64,000 bases of DNA, taken from NCBI RefSeq assembly GCF_000379065.1, contig NZ_KB900614.1, positions 3,560,892 through 3,624,891 of the forward strand, written 5' to 3'. Shown here one piece after another: positions 9,951 through 18,041 of this stretch; the stretch's first letter is position 1; every line of letters starts with the position of its first letter. The position numbers and the translations under genes are program-made. Below the pieces are notes generated by a model. That model did no database searches and was not told the origin of the DNA. It saw only the letters and a list, made by a program, of their open reading frames with translations. The stretch comes from Salinispora mooreana. GTDB taxonomy: Bacteria; Actinomycetota; Actinomycetes; Mycobacteriales; Micromonosporaceae.

Positions 9951-10090
9951 GGGCGTGGTAACACCGCGGCCCTCTCCCGGGCGCGGTAGCGCCAGCAGCT
10001 TCGAACAGGTGCGGTAACACCGGTAGTTTCCAACGGGCGTGGCAGCACCAGCACCTTCCAACGAGCGTGGTCATGCCAGCACCTCCAGAC
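9951..10090. repeat. Tandem array, five copies of a 28-bp unit
   Basis: Five head-to-tail copies of exactly 28 bp run without spacers at 9951, 9979, 10007, 10035 and 10063. They are degenerate, sharing a core like GCGTGGTAACACC followed by an AGC-TTCCAAC-like tail. Each unit contains a small GGY-N3-RCC dyad. The array ends ~50 bp before the start of the histidine-kinase gene, upstream of its -10. Confidence 0.85.
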
Positions 10091-10143
10091 TTTCGGCCGC
10101 AGGCAGGATGGGTTGGTTCGGTCGCACTGCCTAGCCTCGGGGT

Positions 10144-11460
10144 ATGACCGCCACCCGCGGGGCCGCCACCCCCGCTTCCCACCCGCTGCGCAACCTGCTC
10201 CGCCAACTCCTGCGCGACTCGGGCTACGTACTCTCCGGCCTACCCCTCGCCGTGGCTGGCTTCGTGGTGGCCGTCACCGGGTTCACCCTCAGCCTGGGCC
10301 TGCTGGTGACCACGCTGGGCCTGCCGGTCCTGGCCGGCACGTTCTACGCCGTCCGGGTGCTGGCCGACATCGAACGGCTCCGGCTGCCCACCGTACTGAG
10401 CGTGCCTCGGATCCGCCCCGTCTACCGGGGCCCCGATCCGGATGCCAATTTCTGGCGCCGGGTCCTGGCACCGGTACGCGATCCGCAGTCGTGGCTCGAC
10501 CTGCTCCACGCATTCAGCAAGCTACTGGTAGCGGTGCCGGCCTTCGTCATCCTGGTCTGCTGGTGGGTACTGGCACTCGCCGGCATCTGCTACGCAGCAT
10601 ATGATCGGTACATTCCGTACGACACAGACAGCGTGTCCCTCAGCGAACTCCTCGGGATGGGCGATGGCGCCGGTGCCCGCATCTTCCTGAACACCGCCAT
10701 TGGTGTCTTCGCCCTGCTCACCCTGCCGCTGGTAGTCCGCGCGTGCGCGCGGACCGAGGGTGGCCTGGCCCGCGCTCTGCTCACCGGGGTCGCCGAGTTG
10801 CGCAACCGGATCACCACCCTCGAAGAACAGAAACGAGCAGCCGCCTCCGCCGAGGCGAATGCGCTGCGTAAGCTGGAGCGAGACATCCACGACGGGCCAC
10901 AGCAACGGCTGGTCCGACTCGCAATGGACCTCAGCCGGGCCCGCGAGCAGCTCACCAACAACCCGACAGCGGCCCGGGACACGCTCGACGAGGCAGTTGA
11001 CCAGACCCGGGAGACCCTGACCGAGCTGCGTGCGCTGTCCCGCGGCATCGCACCGCCCGTCCTGGTCGACCGCGGACTGCCGAGCGCCCTCGCGGCGCTG
11101 GCCGGGCGCGGGCTGATCCCGATCGAGCTGCAGGTTGACGCCGGGCTCGGCAAGCCCGGCGGCCGACTCGACCCGGCGGTAGAGAGCACGGCGTACTTCG
11201 TGGTCGCCGAGGCGCTCACCAACGTCGCCAAACACAGCCGGGCCACCGAGTGCCGAGTCACGGTGGAGCGGGCCGGGCAGCGGCTGAGGGTCGGCGTCGA
11301 CGACGACGGCCAGGGCGGCGCGCACCTGGCAAAGGGGCACGGACTGGTCGGCATCGCGGACCGGGTCCGGGCAGCCGGCGGGCAACTCCTCGTGACCAGC
11401 CCCGCCGGCGGCCCCACCGCGATCCGCGCCGAACTCCCTGTGACGACCGGAAAGTGGTAG
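10144..11460 (+). CDS. Sensor histidine kinase, NarL/DesK type (HisKA_3)
   Basis: The 438-residue membrane kinase has four hydrophobic segments in residues ~25-205 (a sensor-domain type of membrane anchor), a coiled linker, a HisKA_3 dimerisation domain with phospho-acceptor His in ERDIHDGPQQRLVRLAMDLS, and an HATPase_c domain (ALTNVAKHSRA, DDDGQGG, GHGLVGIADRV). It should autophosphorylate and pass phosphate to the response regulator 10 bases downstream. A TAGCCT -10 at 10132-10137 lies six bases before the ATG and no Shine-Dalgarno is visible, so the mRNA may be leaderless. The signal is unknown. Confidence 0.92.
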   Translation: MTATRGAATPASHPLRNLLRQLLRDSGYVLSGLPLAVAGFVVAVTGFTLSLGLLVTTLGLPVLAGTFYAVRVLADIERLRLPTVLSVPRIRPVYRGPDPDANFWRRVLAPVRDPQSWLDLLHAFSKLLVAVPAFVILVCWWVLALAGICYAAYDRYIPYDTDSVSLSELLGMGDGAGARIFLNTAIGVFALLTLPLVVRACARTEGGLARALLTGVAELRNRITTLEEQKRAAASAEANALRKLERDIHDGPQQRLVRLAMDLSRAREQLTNNPTAARDTLDEAVDQTRETLTELRALSRGIAPPVLVDRGLPSALAALAGRGLIPIELQVDAGLGKPGGRLDPAVESTAYFVVAEALTNVAKHSRATECRVTVERAGQRLRVGVDDDGQGGAHLAKGHGLVGIADRVRAAGGQLLVTSPAGGPTAIRAELPVTTGKW

Positions 11461-11470
11461 ACACGCAGCC

Positions 11471-12112
11471 ATGCGGATCGTGATCGCTGATGACGCCGTC
11501 CTGCTCCGAGAAGGGCTAATCCGCCTTCTCACCGAACGCGGCCACCAAGTGGTGGCCGCCGTCGGTGACGGGGACGCCCTGGTGCAGGCGGTGGTCAACC
11601 ACCGCCCCGACGTGTCGATCGTTGACGTACGAATGCCGCCGTCCCACACCGACGAGGGGCTCCGGGCCGCCGTCCACGCGCGTGCGCTGGTGCCAGCGAC
11701 GCCGATCCTGGTGCTCTCCCAGTACGTCGAGGTCTCCTACGCCGACGACCTTCTGGCCACCGGGGTCGGGGTCGGCTACCTGCTCAAGGACCGGGTGGCC
11801 GCGATCGACGAGTTCCTCGACGCGCTGGCCCGGGTCGCCGCCGGGGGCACCGTCCTCGACCCCGAGGTGATCACCCAGCTCTTCGCCCGCCGCCGGCGCG
11901 ACGATCCACTGCGGGCCCTGACCCCGCGCGAACGCGAGGTGCTGAGTTTGATGGCCGAGGGTCACTCCAACACCGCGATCGCCCGCACGCTGGTGGTGAC
12001 CGACGGCGCGGTCGAGAAGCACGTCCGCAACATCTTCACCAAGCTCGATCTCCCGCCGGACGTCGAGCAGCACCGCAGGGTCCGCGCTGTCCTGGCCTAC
12101 CTCCGCGGCTGA
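11471..12112 (+). CDS. LuxR/NarL-family response regulator
   Basis: The 213-residue protein has an N-terminal receiver (acidic pair ADD at 6-8, phospho-acceptor Asp52 in SIVDVRMP, conserved lysine in LLKDR) and a C-terminal LuxR helix-turn-helix (LTPREREVLSLMAEGHSNTAIARTL). It follows the histidine kinase by 10 bases and is surely its partner. The regulon is unknown; the two genes may control something unlinked, since no exporter follows them. Confidence 0.93.
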   Translation: MRIVIADDAVLLREGLIRLLTERGHQVVAAVGDGDALVQAVVNHRPDVSIVDVRMPPSHTDEGLRAAVHARALVPATPILVLSQYVEVSYADDLLATGVGVGYLLKDRVAAIDEFLDALARVAAGGTVLDPEVITQLFARRRRDDPLRALTPREREVLSLMAEGHSNTAIARTLVVTDGAVEKHVRNIFTKLDLPPDVEQHRRVRAVLAYLRG

Positions 12113-12125
12113 GCCGGGCGCGTCA

Positions 12126-12773
12126 TCAATCAAGCTGGGCCAGAGCGACCGCCTCGGTGAGGGTCTCCGCGACCGGATGGCCGGAGGCCCGCAGCCGGGT
12201 GGGGTCGGTGAGACCCCCGGTGTAGAGGACCGCGCGGCCACCGACCGACAGGGCCGCTTCGGCGTCGTCGAGCGAGTCGCCGATCAGCACCACGTCCCGG
12301 CCATCCAGCCCCAGCTCGGCCAGGTGCCGGGTCAGTGACTCGGCCTTCCGGCCCCCACCGACCTCAGTCCGGAGCCCGTCCACCCGCAGGAAGTGCTGGG
12401 TCAGTCCGTAGGTCTGCACGGTTGGCACCAGATCCTGGTGGAACCACATGGAGAGCAACGACTGATTCCCGGGCCAGGACGACATCGCGTCCACCGCGTC
12501 ATGTGCCAGCGCGCAGGTGGTCAGCCCGTCCAGGTACGCCTCGTGGAAGATCTTGTCCAGCTGACCGAACGCCGCCTCGTCCACGGTCTGCCCAAGCACC
12601 TCCGCGTAGTAGTCGGCGATCGGCCGACGAAACCGCACCCGATGCTCGTCGGCGGTCACCGCCGGCCCGCCGACGCTGGCGAAGGCGACGTTGGTCGATG
12701 CCACGATCAGGTCCAGATCGTTGAGCAGGGTTCCGTTCCAGTCCCAGACCAGGTGCGGGTGCGCAGAACTCAT
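12126..12773 (-). CDS. HAD-family hydrolase, phosphoglycolate-phosphatase-like
   Basis: The 215-residue protein has HAD motif I in VWDWNGTLLND, a helical cap, and the motif IV-like acidic pair in VVLIGDSLDDAEAAL. The second motif-I acid is Asn (DWNGT), a variant seen often in actinobacterial Gph-like proteins. It probably dephosphorylates a small phosphorylated metabolite. The start ATG is six bases after TAGGGT on its strand, with no Shine-Dalgarno, suggesting a leaderless transcript. It converges with the response regulator with only 13 bases between stops. Confidence 0.85.
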   Translation of the reverse strand: MSSAHPHLVWDWNGTLLNDLDLIVASTNVAFASVGGPAVTADEHRVRFRRPIADYYAEVLGQTVDEAAFGQLDKIFHEAYLDGLTTCALAHDAVDAMSSWPGNQSLLSMWFHQDLVPTVQTYGLTQHFLRVDGLRTEVGGGRKAESLTRHLAELGLDGRDVVLIGDSLDDAEAALSVGGRAVLYTGGLTDPTRLRASGHPVAETLTEAVALAQLD

Positions 12774-12795
12774 CGCCGTACCCTACCTGGCAGCC

Positions 12796-13047
12796 TCAGA
12801 GCTGAGGGGTGGTCAGATCGCGGAGCAACCGCTCCTCCTCGACCCGCCAGTAGCCGTGCTCCTTGCCGTCGAGCAGCACCACTGGCAGCCGGTCCCCGTA
12901 CTCGCGCTCCAGCTCCACATCGTCGGTGACGTCCTTCTCCACCCACCGGTCGTTGGTGACCGACACCACCCGTTCCAGCGCCGCCTTCGCGTCTTCGCAG
13001 AGGTGGCAACCAGGCCGGGTGATCAGGGTGAGGCGGGGTTCGCGCAT
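12796..13047 (-). CDS. Glutaredoxin-like (DUF836-type) thiol protein
   Basis: The 83-residue protein has a thioredoxin-fold start (LTLITRPGCHLCEDAK) with a C-x-x-C pair, and a cis-proline region in RLPVVLLDGKEHGYW. ATG 13047 follows GGAGGAG at good spacing. It resembles the small glutaredoxin-like gene that precedes hemA in mycobacteria (Rv0508, from memory). It likely handles thiol-disulfide exchange, possibly with mycothiol; no substrate is known. Confidence 0.88.
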   Translation of the reverse strand: MREPRLTLITRPGCHLCEDAKAALERVVSVTNDRWVEKDVTDDVELEREYGDRLPVVLLDGKEHGYWRVEEERLLRDLTTPQL

Positions 13048-13460
13048 CGGTCTCCTCCGTCGGGACGGCCCCGGCCCGACGACCGGAACAGTGTCTTGCG
13101 GCGCGTACAGCATCCCATCCATGGGACCGAGCCGTCACGTGCCGTGAGAACACGCACGCCTTCCACCTGCCGGCGCGGGCCGCCGCTGCCGCCATCTCGC
13201 CCCACCGAGCGGCCGGCACACACCTCGCCACAACCGTCCACACCCCGATCCACCTGGGAGTCTCCTCGAAACACCGGGGAATCCGAAAGTCAACCGCACA
13301 CGACGGACAACTGGTCCGGCAGCAGTGCGACACGACCAGAAATACTTTGGCCCTGTGTAACGGACTTGCCACGCGCGGGTGACGTTGACCCCTATCATCA
13401 CTCGGGTTGGCTCACCCCGTTTTCCGTGAGTCAACAACCCCTCAGCCCGAGGAGGCCCCC
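13048..13460. other. 413-bp upstream region of the bldN-type operon
   Basis: No gene is seen here. The region before the sigma-factor operon holds several dyads: TCACG-TGC-CGTGA near 13135, GGGTGACGTTGACCC at 13377-13391, and CTCAC/GTGAG at 13411-13415 and 13426-13430. These are possible operators; the GNGTNA/TNACNC half-sites in the middle one resemble BldD half-sites but in everted order, so I do not call a BldD box. Confidence 0.4.
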
Positions 13461-13598
13461 GTGCCCGACAGCGCATTGGACCAGCACCTCAAGGGGATTC
13501 GCCGTGTGCCGGCAACTCCCCTACCCACACCATGCGTGCCCGATCGACCCCAACCACACGCCGGGGACTCGGGCCGCTCGACGGAGGTGCCCCGATGA
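13461..13598 (+). CDS. Small ORF (45 aa) translationally coupled to the sigma-factor gene
   Basis: A GTG start with GAGGAGG upstream opens a 45-residue frame (begins VPDSALDQHLKG) whose TGA overlaps the ATG of the sigma gene as ATGA. The ribosome binding site is better than many in the window. The product is proline- and arginine-rich and I recognise no family. It could be a leader peptide that controls sigma-factor translation, or a small protein. Evidence is start signals and coupling only. Confidence 0.5.
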   Translation: MPDSALDQHLKGIRRVPATPLPTPCVPDRPQPHAGDSGRSTEVPR

Positions 13599-14530
13599 CG
13601 ACCTTCGGCTACGCGCAGCGGCCGATCGGCCTGGGTGACACGCCCTCCCGATCCACAACGAACGAACGGCTGACACCCCGCACGCCCCGAGATGACGGCC
13701 GGCTCGGCGCCTGGAGCGAAAACGGGGTGCGCAGTCGTCCACACCCCAACGAATCCCCCGCCCGGACCGGGACACCGGGCACGAACGCCAAGCCGGTCGG
13801 GGCCCGGGTCGCCTCGCCAGCCCGGCCAGCTATGCCCGTACAGGGCCGCCGGAGCGCCGACCCATCCACCACCACCGACTCCGCCGCCACCGACACGGCG
13901 GTGCTGCCCGCGCTGCCCGCCAGCACACCCGCCACCGGCTTTCCGAGCCGTCCCGACCCGTCCGACCCGGCAACCGAAATCTGGGCCCTGGTCGAGCGCG
14001 CCCAGGCCGGGGAGGCCGAGGCCTTCGGCCTGATCTACGACCGGTACGTGGACACCGTCTTTCGCTTCGTCTACTTCCGAGTGGGCAACCGTCAACTGGC
14101 AGAGGACCTCACCTCCGACACCTTCCTCCGGGCGCTGAAGCGAATCGGTAGCTTCACCTGGCAGGGCCGAGACCTCGGTGCCTGGCTGGTGACGATCGCC
14201 CGCAACCTGGTGGCGGACCACTTCAAGTCCGGACGCTACCGGCTCGAGGTAACCACGGGTGACGTCCTCGACGCCGAACGCGAAGACCGGGGGCCGGAAG
14301 GCAGCCCCGAAGCGGCCGTCGTCGAGCACATCACCAACGTCACCCTGCTCGGCGCGGTCAAGCAGCTCAACCCGGAGCAGCAGGAGTGCATCGTGCTCCG
14401 TTTCCTCCAAGGCTTCTCGGTGGCGGAGACGGCACGGGCCATGGGCAAGAACGAGGGCGCGATCAAGGCCCTGCAGTACCGGGCGGTTCGGGCCCTCGCC
14501 CGGCTGCTCCCGGACGGCTTCCGGGCATAA
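13595..14530 (+). CDS. bldN: ECF sigma factor, BldN-like, with long N-terminal extension
   Basis: The 311-residue protein has sigma region 2 at ~140-205 (LIYDRYVDTVFRFVYFRVGNRQLAEDLTSDTFLRAL) and region 4 at ~245-305 (LNPEQQECIVLRFLQGFSVAETARAMGKNEGAIKALQYRAVRAL). About 125 residues rich in Pro, Thr and Ser precede region 2; BldN of Streptomyces is also made as a proprotein with an N-terminal extension. ATG 13595 is chosen for its GGAGGT site and overlap with the small ORF. BldN directs aerial development genes in Streptomyces and is held by the anti-sigma factor RsbN; the next gene here matches that partner. Confidence 0.88.
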   Translation: MTTFGYAQRPIGLGDTPSRSTTNERLTPRTPRDDGRLGAWSENGVRSRPHPNESPARTGTPGTNAKPVGARVASPARPAMPVQGRRSADPSTTTDSAATDTAVLPALPASTPATGFPSRPDPSDPATEIWALVERAQAGEAEAFGLIYDRYVDTVFRFVYFRVGNRQLAEDLTSDTFLRALKRIGSFTWQGRDLGAWLVTIARNLVADHFKSGRYRLEVTTGDVLDAEREDRGPEGSPEAAVVEHITNVTLLGAVKQLNPEQQECIVLRFLQGFSVAETARAMGKNEGAIKALQYRAVRALARLLPDGFRA

Positions 14531-14790
14531 CCACACCGGCGGGGGCGGTGACGCCCGGATAGATCGAATGTCGATGATATCGATCACTTTCCGTGCTTTC
14601 TCCGCCACCAGCCCCGTAACCCCAACCCGGCGCGGCGCGTTCATCCGGGTGCGACCGATGCAGTCCCGGCGTCCCCGGGTTCGGATCCGGCCCCGCTGCC
14701 GGCCTCGAGCCTCCCGCGATGCCCGCCCGTCCCCGGTCGCCGGTGACGATCGCGGCCGACCGGCCGCGCCCAGCGAGGGAGGTGCCAGCG

Positions 14791-15675
14791 GTGAACAGCG
14801 ACCTCTTTGTCTCCCGTCGGCGCGCCGAGCGCTTCGCGCAACTTCTCGACGAAGCAAGCGGCGGCCGACGACACCACGTCCGCTCTCGGGTTGACAAAAA
14901 GCTCACGGACCTCGTCGCGGTCGGGCAGCAGCTCGGTGACGCCGCCCCGACGGTCGAGGTCAGTACCGAGTTCCGGACCGGCCTGAGGGCGATGCTGCTG
15001 GCCACCGCCGAACGCGAGGGCCTCGGCCGGCCTGCCCCGGCGGTCACCACCGACCGGACGGAACACCGCCCGGCGGCGAACCGTTCCTTCCTCCTCCCCG
15101 CCGTCAGCGCGCGGCGGGCCCGGGCCCGTGGTGCGATCCTGATCGGCATTGCGACCGGCGCCGTCGCCGTCTCCGGTATCTCCACGGCCAGTGAGAACGC
15201 GGTACCGGGTGACGCGCTGTACGGGATGAAGCGGTCGACCGAGCGCGCTCAGCTTGCGTTGACCGGCTCGGATCACAGCCGTGGGCAGCTCTTCCTGGAC
15301 TTCGCACGGACTCGCCTGAGCGAGGCGGCCCAGCTACGCGGCGATCGGGTCGGCTACAGCGGTGTCCTGGACGACATGGACGCCGACACCCGCCAAGGCG
15401 TACGCCTGCTCACCACCGCCGCGGTACAGGACTCCGACCTGACGGCGCTGGACGTGGTCAACACCTTCGTCGCCACGCAGCGTACGGCGGTCAATGAACT
15501 CCTGGCCGACGGAACCCGCGCCGACCGTGACCGCACCCAGCGCTCACTCGCACTCCTCGACGATGCCCTTCGGCGCTCGGACGCGCTGCGCGCCGCCATC
15601 GGCTGCGGCCTGCCCGCGCCGAGCGGCAGCGACAACCTCGGCCCCACGCCGGCGAGCTGCCCCGCCGACCGCTGA
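14791..15675 (+). CDS. rsbN: RsbN-like anti-sigma factor (DUF5667 protein)
   Basis: The 294-residue protein has a cytoplasmic N-terminal part that begins VNSDLFVSRRRAERFAQLLDEA, one transmembrane segment at ~117-137 (GAILIGIATGAVAVSGI), and an extracytoplasmic DUF5667 region with the ALYGMKRSTERAQLAL signature. This is the organisation of RsbN, the membrane anti-sigma factor for BldN. The GTG start follows GGGAGG. A 260-bp gap after the sigma gene suggests it may also have its own promoter. Identity as RsbN is inferred from domain and position. Confidence 0.82.
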   Translation: MNSDLFVSRRRAERFAQLLDEASGGRRHHVRSRVDKKLTDLVAVGQQLGDAAPTVEVSTEFRTGLRAMLLATAEREGLGRPAPAVTTDRTEHRPAANRSFLLPAVSARRARARGAILIGIATGAVAVSGISTASENAVPGDALYGMKRSTERAQLALTGSDHSRGQLFLDFARTRLSEAAQLRGDRVGYSGVLDDMDADTRQGVRLLTTAAVQDSDLTALDVVNTFVATQRTAVNELLADGTRADRDRTQRSLALLDDALRRSDALRAAIGCGLPAPSGSDNLGPTPASCPADR

Positions 15676-15689
15676 CACCGCCCGAGGCA

Positions 15690-15712
15690 CACCCGGGTCG
15701 ATTGCCCGGGTG
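15690..15712 (+). terminator. Hairpin terminator after rsbN
   Basis: CACCCGGG and CCCGGGTG form a perfect 8-bp stem with a 7-base loop, 14 bases after the rsbN stop. Confidence 0.65.
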
Positions 15713-15791
15713 CGAGCCCGCCTCGGTCGGCTACCCGGCTACCCTCGCCAGGTGGCGCACGGTGCGCCGGTCGTACGGAGGGGGAGCGCGC

Positions 15792-16664
15792 GTGGCCAGC
15801 CGAAAGGTGCCCGTCGACACCGACACCCGTAGCCACCGCTCCGGGGGGAGCTCGGCCGACGGCGTGCCGACCCCGCCGCCGGACCGGGTCGCGGCTGCCT
15901 TCTTCGACGTGGACAACACCATGATGCAAGGAGCATCGATCTACTGGTTCGCCCGCGGACTCGCCGCGCGCAACTACGTCACCACCAGCGACCTACTCCG
16001 ATTCGCCTGGCAACAACTTCGGTTCCGGGTGCTCGCCACCGAGCATGTCGGCGACATGTCGCAGATCAAGGAGGCCGCGCTCGCGTTCGTCGAGGGCTGG
16101 CGGGTGGAGGAGGTGGAGCGCCTCGCCGAGGAGATCTTCGACGAGCTGATGGCACCCCGGATCTGGGACGGCGCCCGCCGGCTCGCCCAGGGCCACCTCG
16201 ACGCCGGGCAACGGGTCTGGCTGGTCAGCGCCGCACCGGTGGAGATCGGCCGGGTGATCGCCGCCCGGCTGGGTCTCACCGGTGCCATCGGAACGGTGGC
16301 GGAGGTGGTTGACGGCGCGTACACCGGCCGGCTGGTCGGCGACCTGATGCACGGGCCCGCGAAGGCGGAGGCGGTGACCCGGCTCGCCGCGGCGGAAGGG
16401 TTGGACCTCGCCCGCTGCACCGCCTACAGCGACTCCGCCAATGATCTGCCGATGCTCGCCGCGGCTGGTCGCGGGGTCGCCGTCAACCCGGATTCCGCGC
16501 TGCTGCGGGAGGCCCGCCGACGCGGGTGGGAGGTACGGGACTTCCGTACCGGGCGTCGGGCCGTGAAGATCGCCGTCCCCTCCACCGCCGCCGTCGGGCT
16601 GGTCGCCGGGGCGGTCACCGCGGGGCTGGCGCGGCACCGCCGCCGCTCGTCCCTCCGGACGTGA
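15792..16664 (+). CDS. HAD-IB family phosphatase, SerB-like with C-terminal membrane tail
   Basis: The 290-residue protein has HAD motif I in AAFFDVDNTMMQG, a motif II serine in VWLVSAAPVEI, and motif III/IV in CTAYSDSANDLPMLAAAG. It is related to phosphoserine phosphatase but the family also contains lysophosphatidate phosphatases. A hydrophobic stretch near the end (AAVGLVAGAVTAGLA) followed by arginines suggests a membrane anchor. GTG 15792 is chosen for the GAGGGGGAG site; a TACCCT box at 15740-15745 could be its -10. The position matches serB1 of the mycobacterial hem region. With the PlsC-like gene nearby, a role in phospholipid metabolism is plausible. Confidence 0.85.
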   Translation: MASRKVPVDTDTRSHRSGGSSADGVPTPPPDRVAAAFFDVDNTMMQGASIYWFARGLAARNYVTTSDLLRFAWQQLRFRVLATEHVGDMSQIKEAALAFVEGWRVEEVERLAEEIFDELMAPRIWDGARRLAQGHLDAGQRVWLVSAAPVEIGRVIAARLGLTGAIGTVAEVVDGAYTGRLVGDLMHGPAKAEAVTRLAAAEGLDLARCTAYSDSANDLPMLAAAGRGVAVNPDSALLREARRRGWEVRDFRTGRRAVKIAVPSTAAVGLVAGAVTAGLARHRRRSSLRT

Positions 16665-16691
16665 GCTCCCGCCAAGACGTCCACGCCGCCG

Positions 16692-17969
16692 TCAGTGGGT
16701 GGTTGACCCGGCCGGAACCGGGGTTGGCGTCGGGTCGTCGGTGTGGGCGAGGTGGCCGAACTGACGCCACAGCCCCCCGACGAGCAGCGCCGAGCCGACG
16801 AAGGCGAACCAGAATGGACCGGTCATCCCGAGGAGGGTGACCAGCGGGCCACCAAGGGCCGCGCCGACCACCAGCCCGCCGAACCCACTCATGGTGTAGA
16901 TGCTGTTGACCCGACCCTGAAAGTAGATCGGAACCGCCCGCTGCAGAATGGTCAGGGCGGTGGTGCCCCAGGCGAACGCGTGCGCCCCGAAGCCGAAGAG
17001 GATAGCCGAGGCGACCCAGGGCGAGGTGGTGACGGCGAGACCGAGGTGGGTGAGGGTTTCGATGATCAGCCCGGCCCGCATGACGCCCCCGAGGCTCACC
17101 CGGCGGGTGAGCCAGCCGTACCCGACGGTGGCGAGCAGCCCGCCGGCCGCCAACGCCGTACTGATCAGGCCGAAACCGACGGCACCGAGGCCGAGCCGCG
17201 CCTCGGCGTAGAGCACCAGGATGGACCAGGCGGCGCCGTAGGTGATGTTGAAGACCAGGGCGGTCAGGCAGAGCGTCCGAACGGCCGGATGACGAACGGT
17301 CCAGCGGAACCCGGCCACGATGTCCTGCCGCAGATCACGGTGCTGACCCGCCGATTCCCGCTCCCGCGGTGGCAGCGACACCCGGGACACCAACAGCAGC
17401 CCGGCCGCGAGGAGAACCGTGTTGGTGGCGAACGGCCAGGACCGACCGGCTGCGAAGAGCACGGCCCCGAGCGCCGGACCGACCAGTTTGTTCAGCGTGA
17501 TGAACCCGGCCAGGACGCGGGCGTTGGCGATCGCCAGGTCCTCCCGACGCACCAGCATCGGCGTCAGCGTCCGGGTCGTGTTGTCCACGAACACCTCGGC
17601 GGTGGCGAGCAGTGCCAGCGTCAGCAGCACCACCGGCACCGACACCCGGTCGGTCACCAACGCCCCGACCAGCACACCCAGAGCGCCGACCCGGACCGCG
17701 TTCGCCACCAGCACGATCCGCCGCCGGTCGAGACGATCGGAGAGCACGCCGGCCCAGAGGCCGAACACCAGCTGCGGTGCCCAGCGCAGCAGGGCCGCCA
17801 ACGCGACCAGGAGCGGGTCGGTGGTCAGCGACGCCACCAGCAGCGGTCCAGCCGCCACCGCGATCCCGTCGCTCAGATTCGTCGCCCACGACGACGCCAG
17901 CAGCCAACGGAACCCGTTGCCCAACCGAGCTGGTACGACCGCCTCGACGACTCTGCGCACAACGAGCAT
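16692..17969 (-). CDS. MFS transporter (MFS_3-type exporter)
   Basis: The 425-residue protein is strongly hydrophobic with about 11-12 transmembrane segments and the MFS loop-2 signature LSDRLDRRRIVLVAN. It looks like the enterobactin-exporter/MFS_3 branch that exports small molecules or drugs. It converges with the HAD gene (27 bases between stops). The substrate cannot be given. Confidence 0.88.
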   Translation of the reverse strand: MLVVRRVVEAVVPARLGNGFRWLLASSWATNLSDGIAVAAGPLLVASLTTDPLLVALAALLRWAPQLVFGLWAGVLSDRLDRRRIVLVANAVRVGALGVLVGALVTDRVSVPVVLLTLALLATAEVFVDNTTRTLTPMLVRREDLAIANARVLAGFITLNKLVGPALGAVLFAAGRSWPFATNTVLLAAGLLLVSRVSLPPRERESAGQHRDLRQDIVAGFRWTVRHPAVRTLCLTALVFNITYGAAWSILVLYAEARLGLGAVGFGLISTALAAGGLLATVGYGWLTRRVSLGGVMRAGLIIETLTHLGLAVTTSPWVASAILFGFGAHAFAWGTTALTILQRAVPIYFQGRVNSIYTMSGFGGLVVGAALGGPLVTLLGMTGPFWFAFVGSALLVGGLWRQFGHLAHTDDPTPTPVPAGSTTH

Positions 17970-18041
17970 CGTACGAAGACACCGGTCGGTCGCAACCGAA
18001 TTCCGCCCGCCCGCCGACTCGCCGCTGGGGGCGCCCCCTGG

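Larger units (their letters stand above)
9666..10143. other. 478-bp intergenic region between rex and the divergent histidine-kinase gene
   Basis: This gap contains a Rex-operator match (9782-9799), a lone TTCACAA half-site at 9846-9852, an AT-richer patch near 9890-9910 and a five-copy 28-bp tandem array (9951-10090). No convincing gene is seen in it. It must hold the promoters of rex (leftward) and of the histidine kinase (rightward). Confidence 0.7.

Noticed and set aside
9951..10090. Possible CRISPR array from 28-bp repeats
   Set aside because: The units run head-to-tail with no spacers and no cas genes are near, so it is a plain tandem repeat.
13377..13391. BldD box upstream of the bldN-type operon
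   Set aside because: GGGTGA and TGACCC half-sites are present but in everted order, not the TNACNC-N-GNGTNA arrangement.
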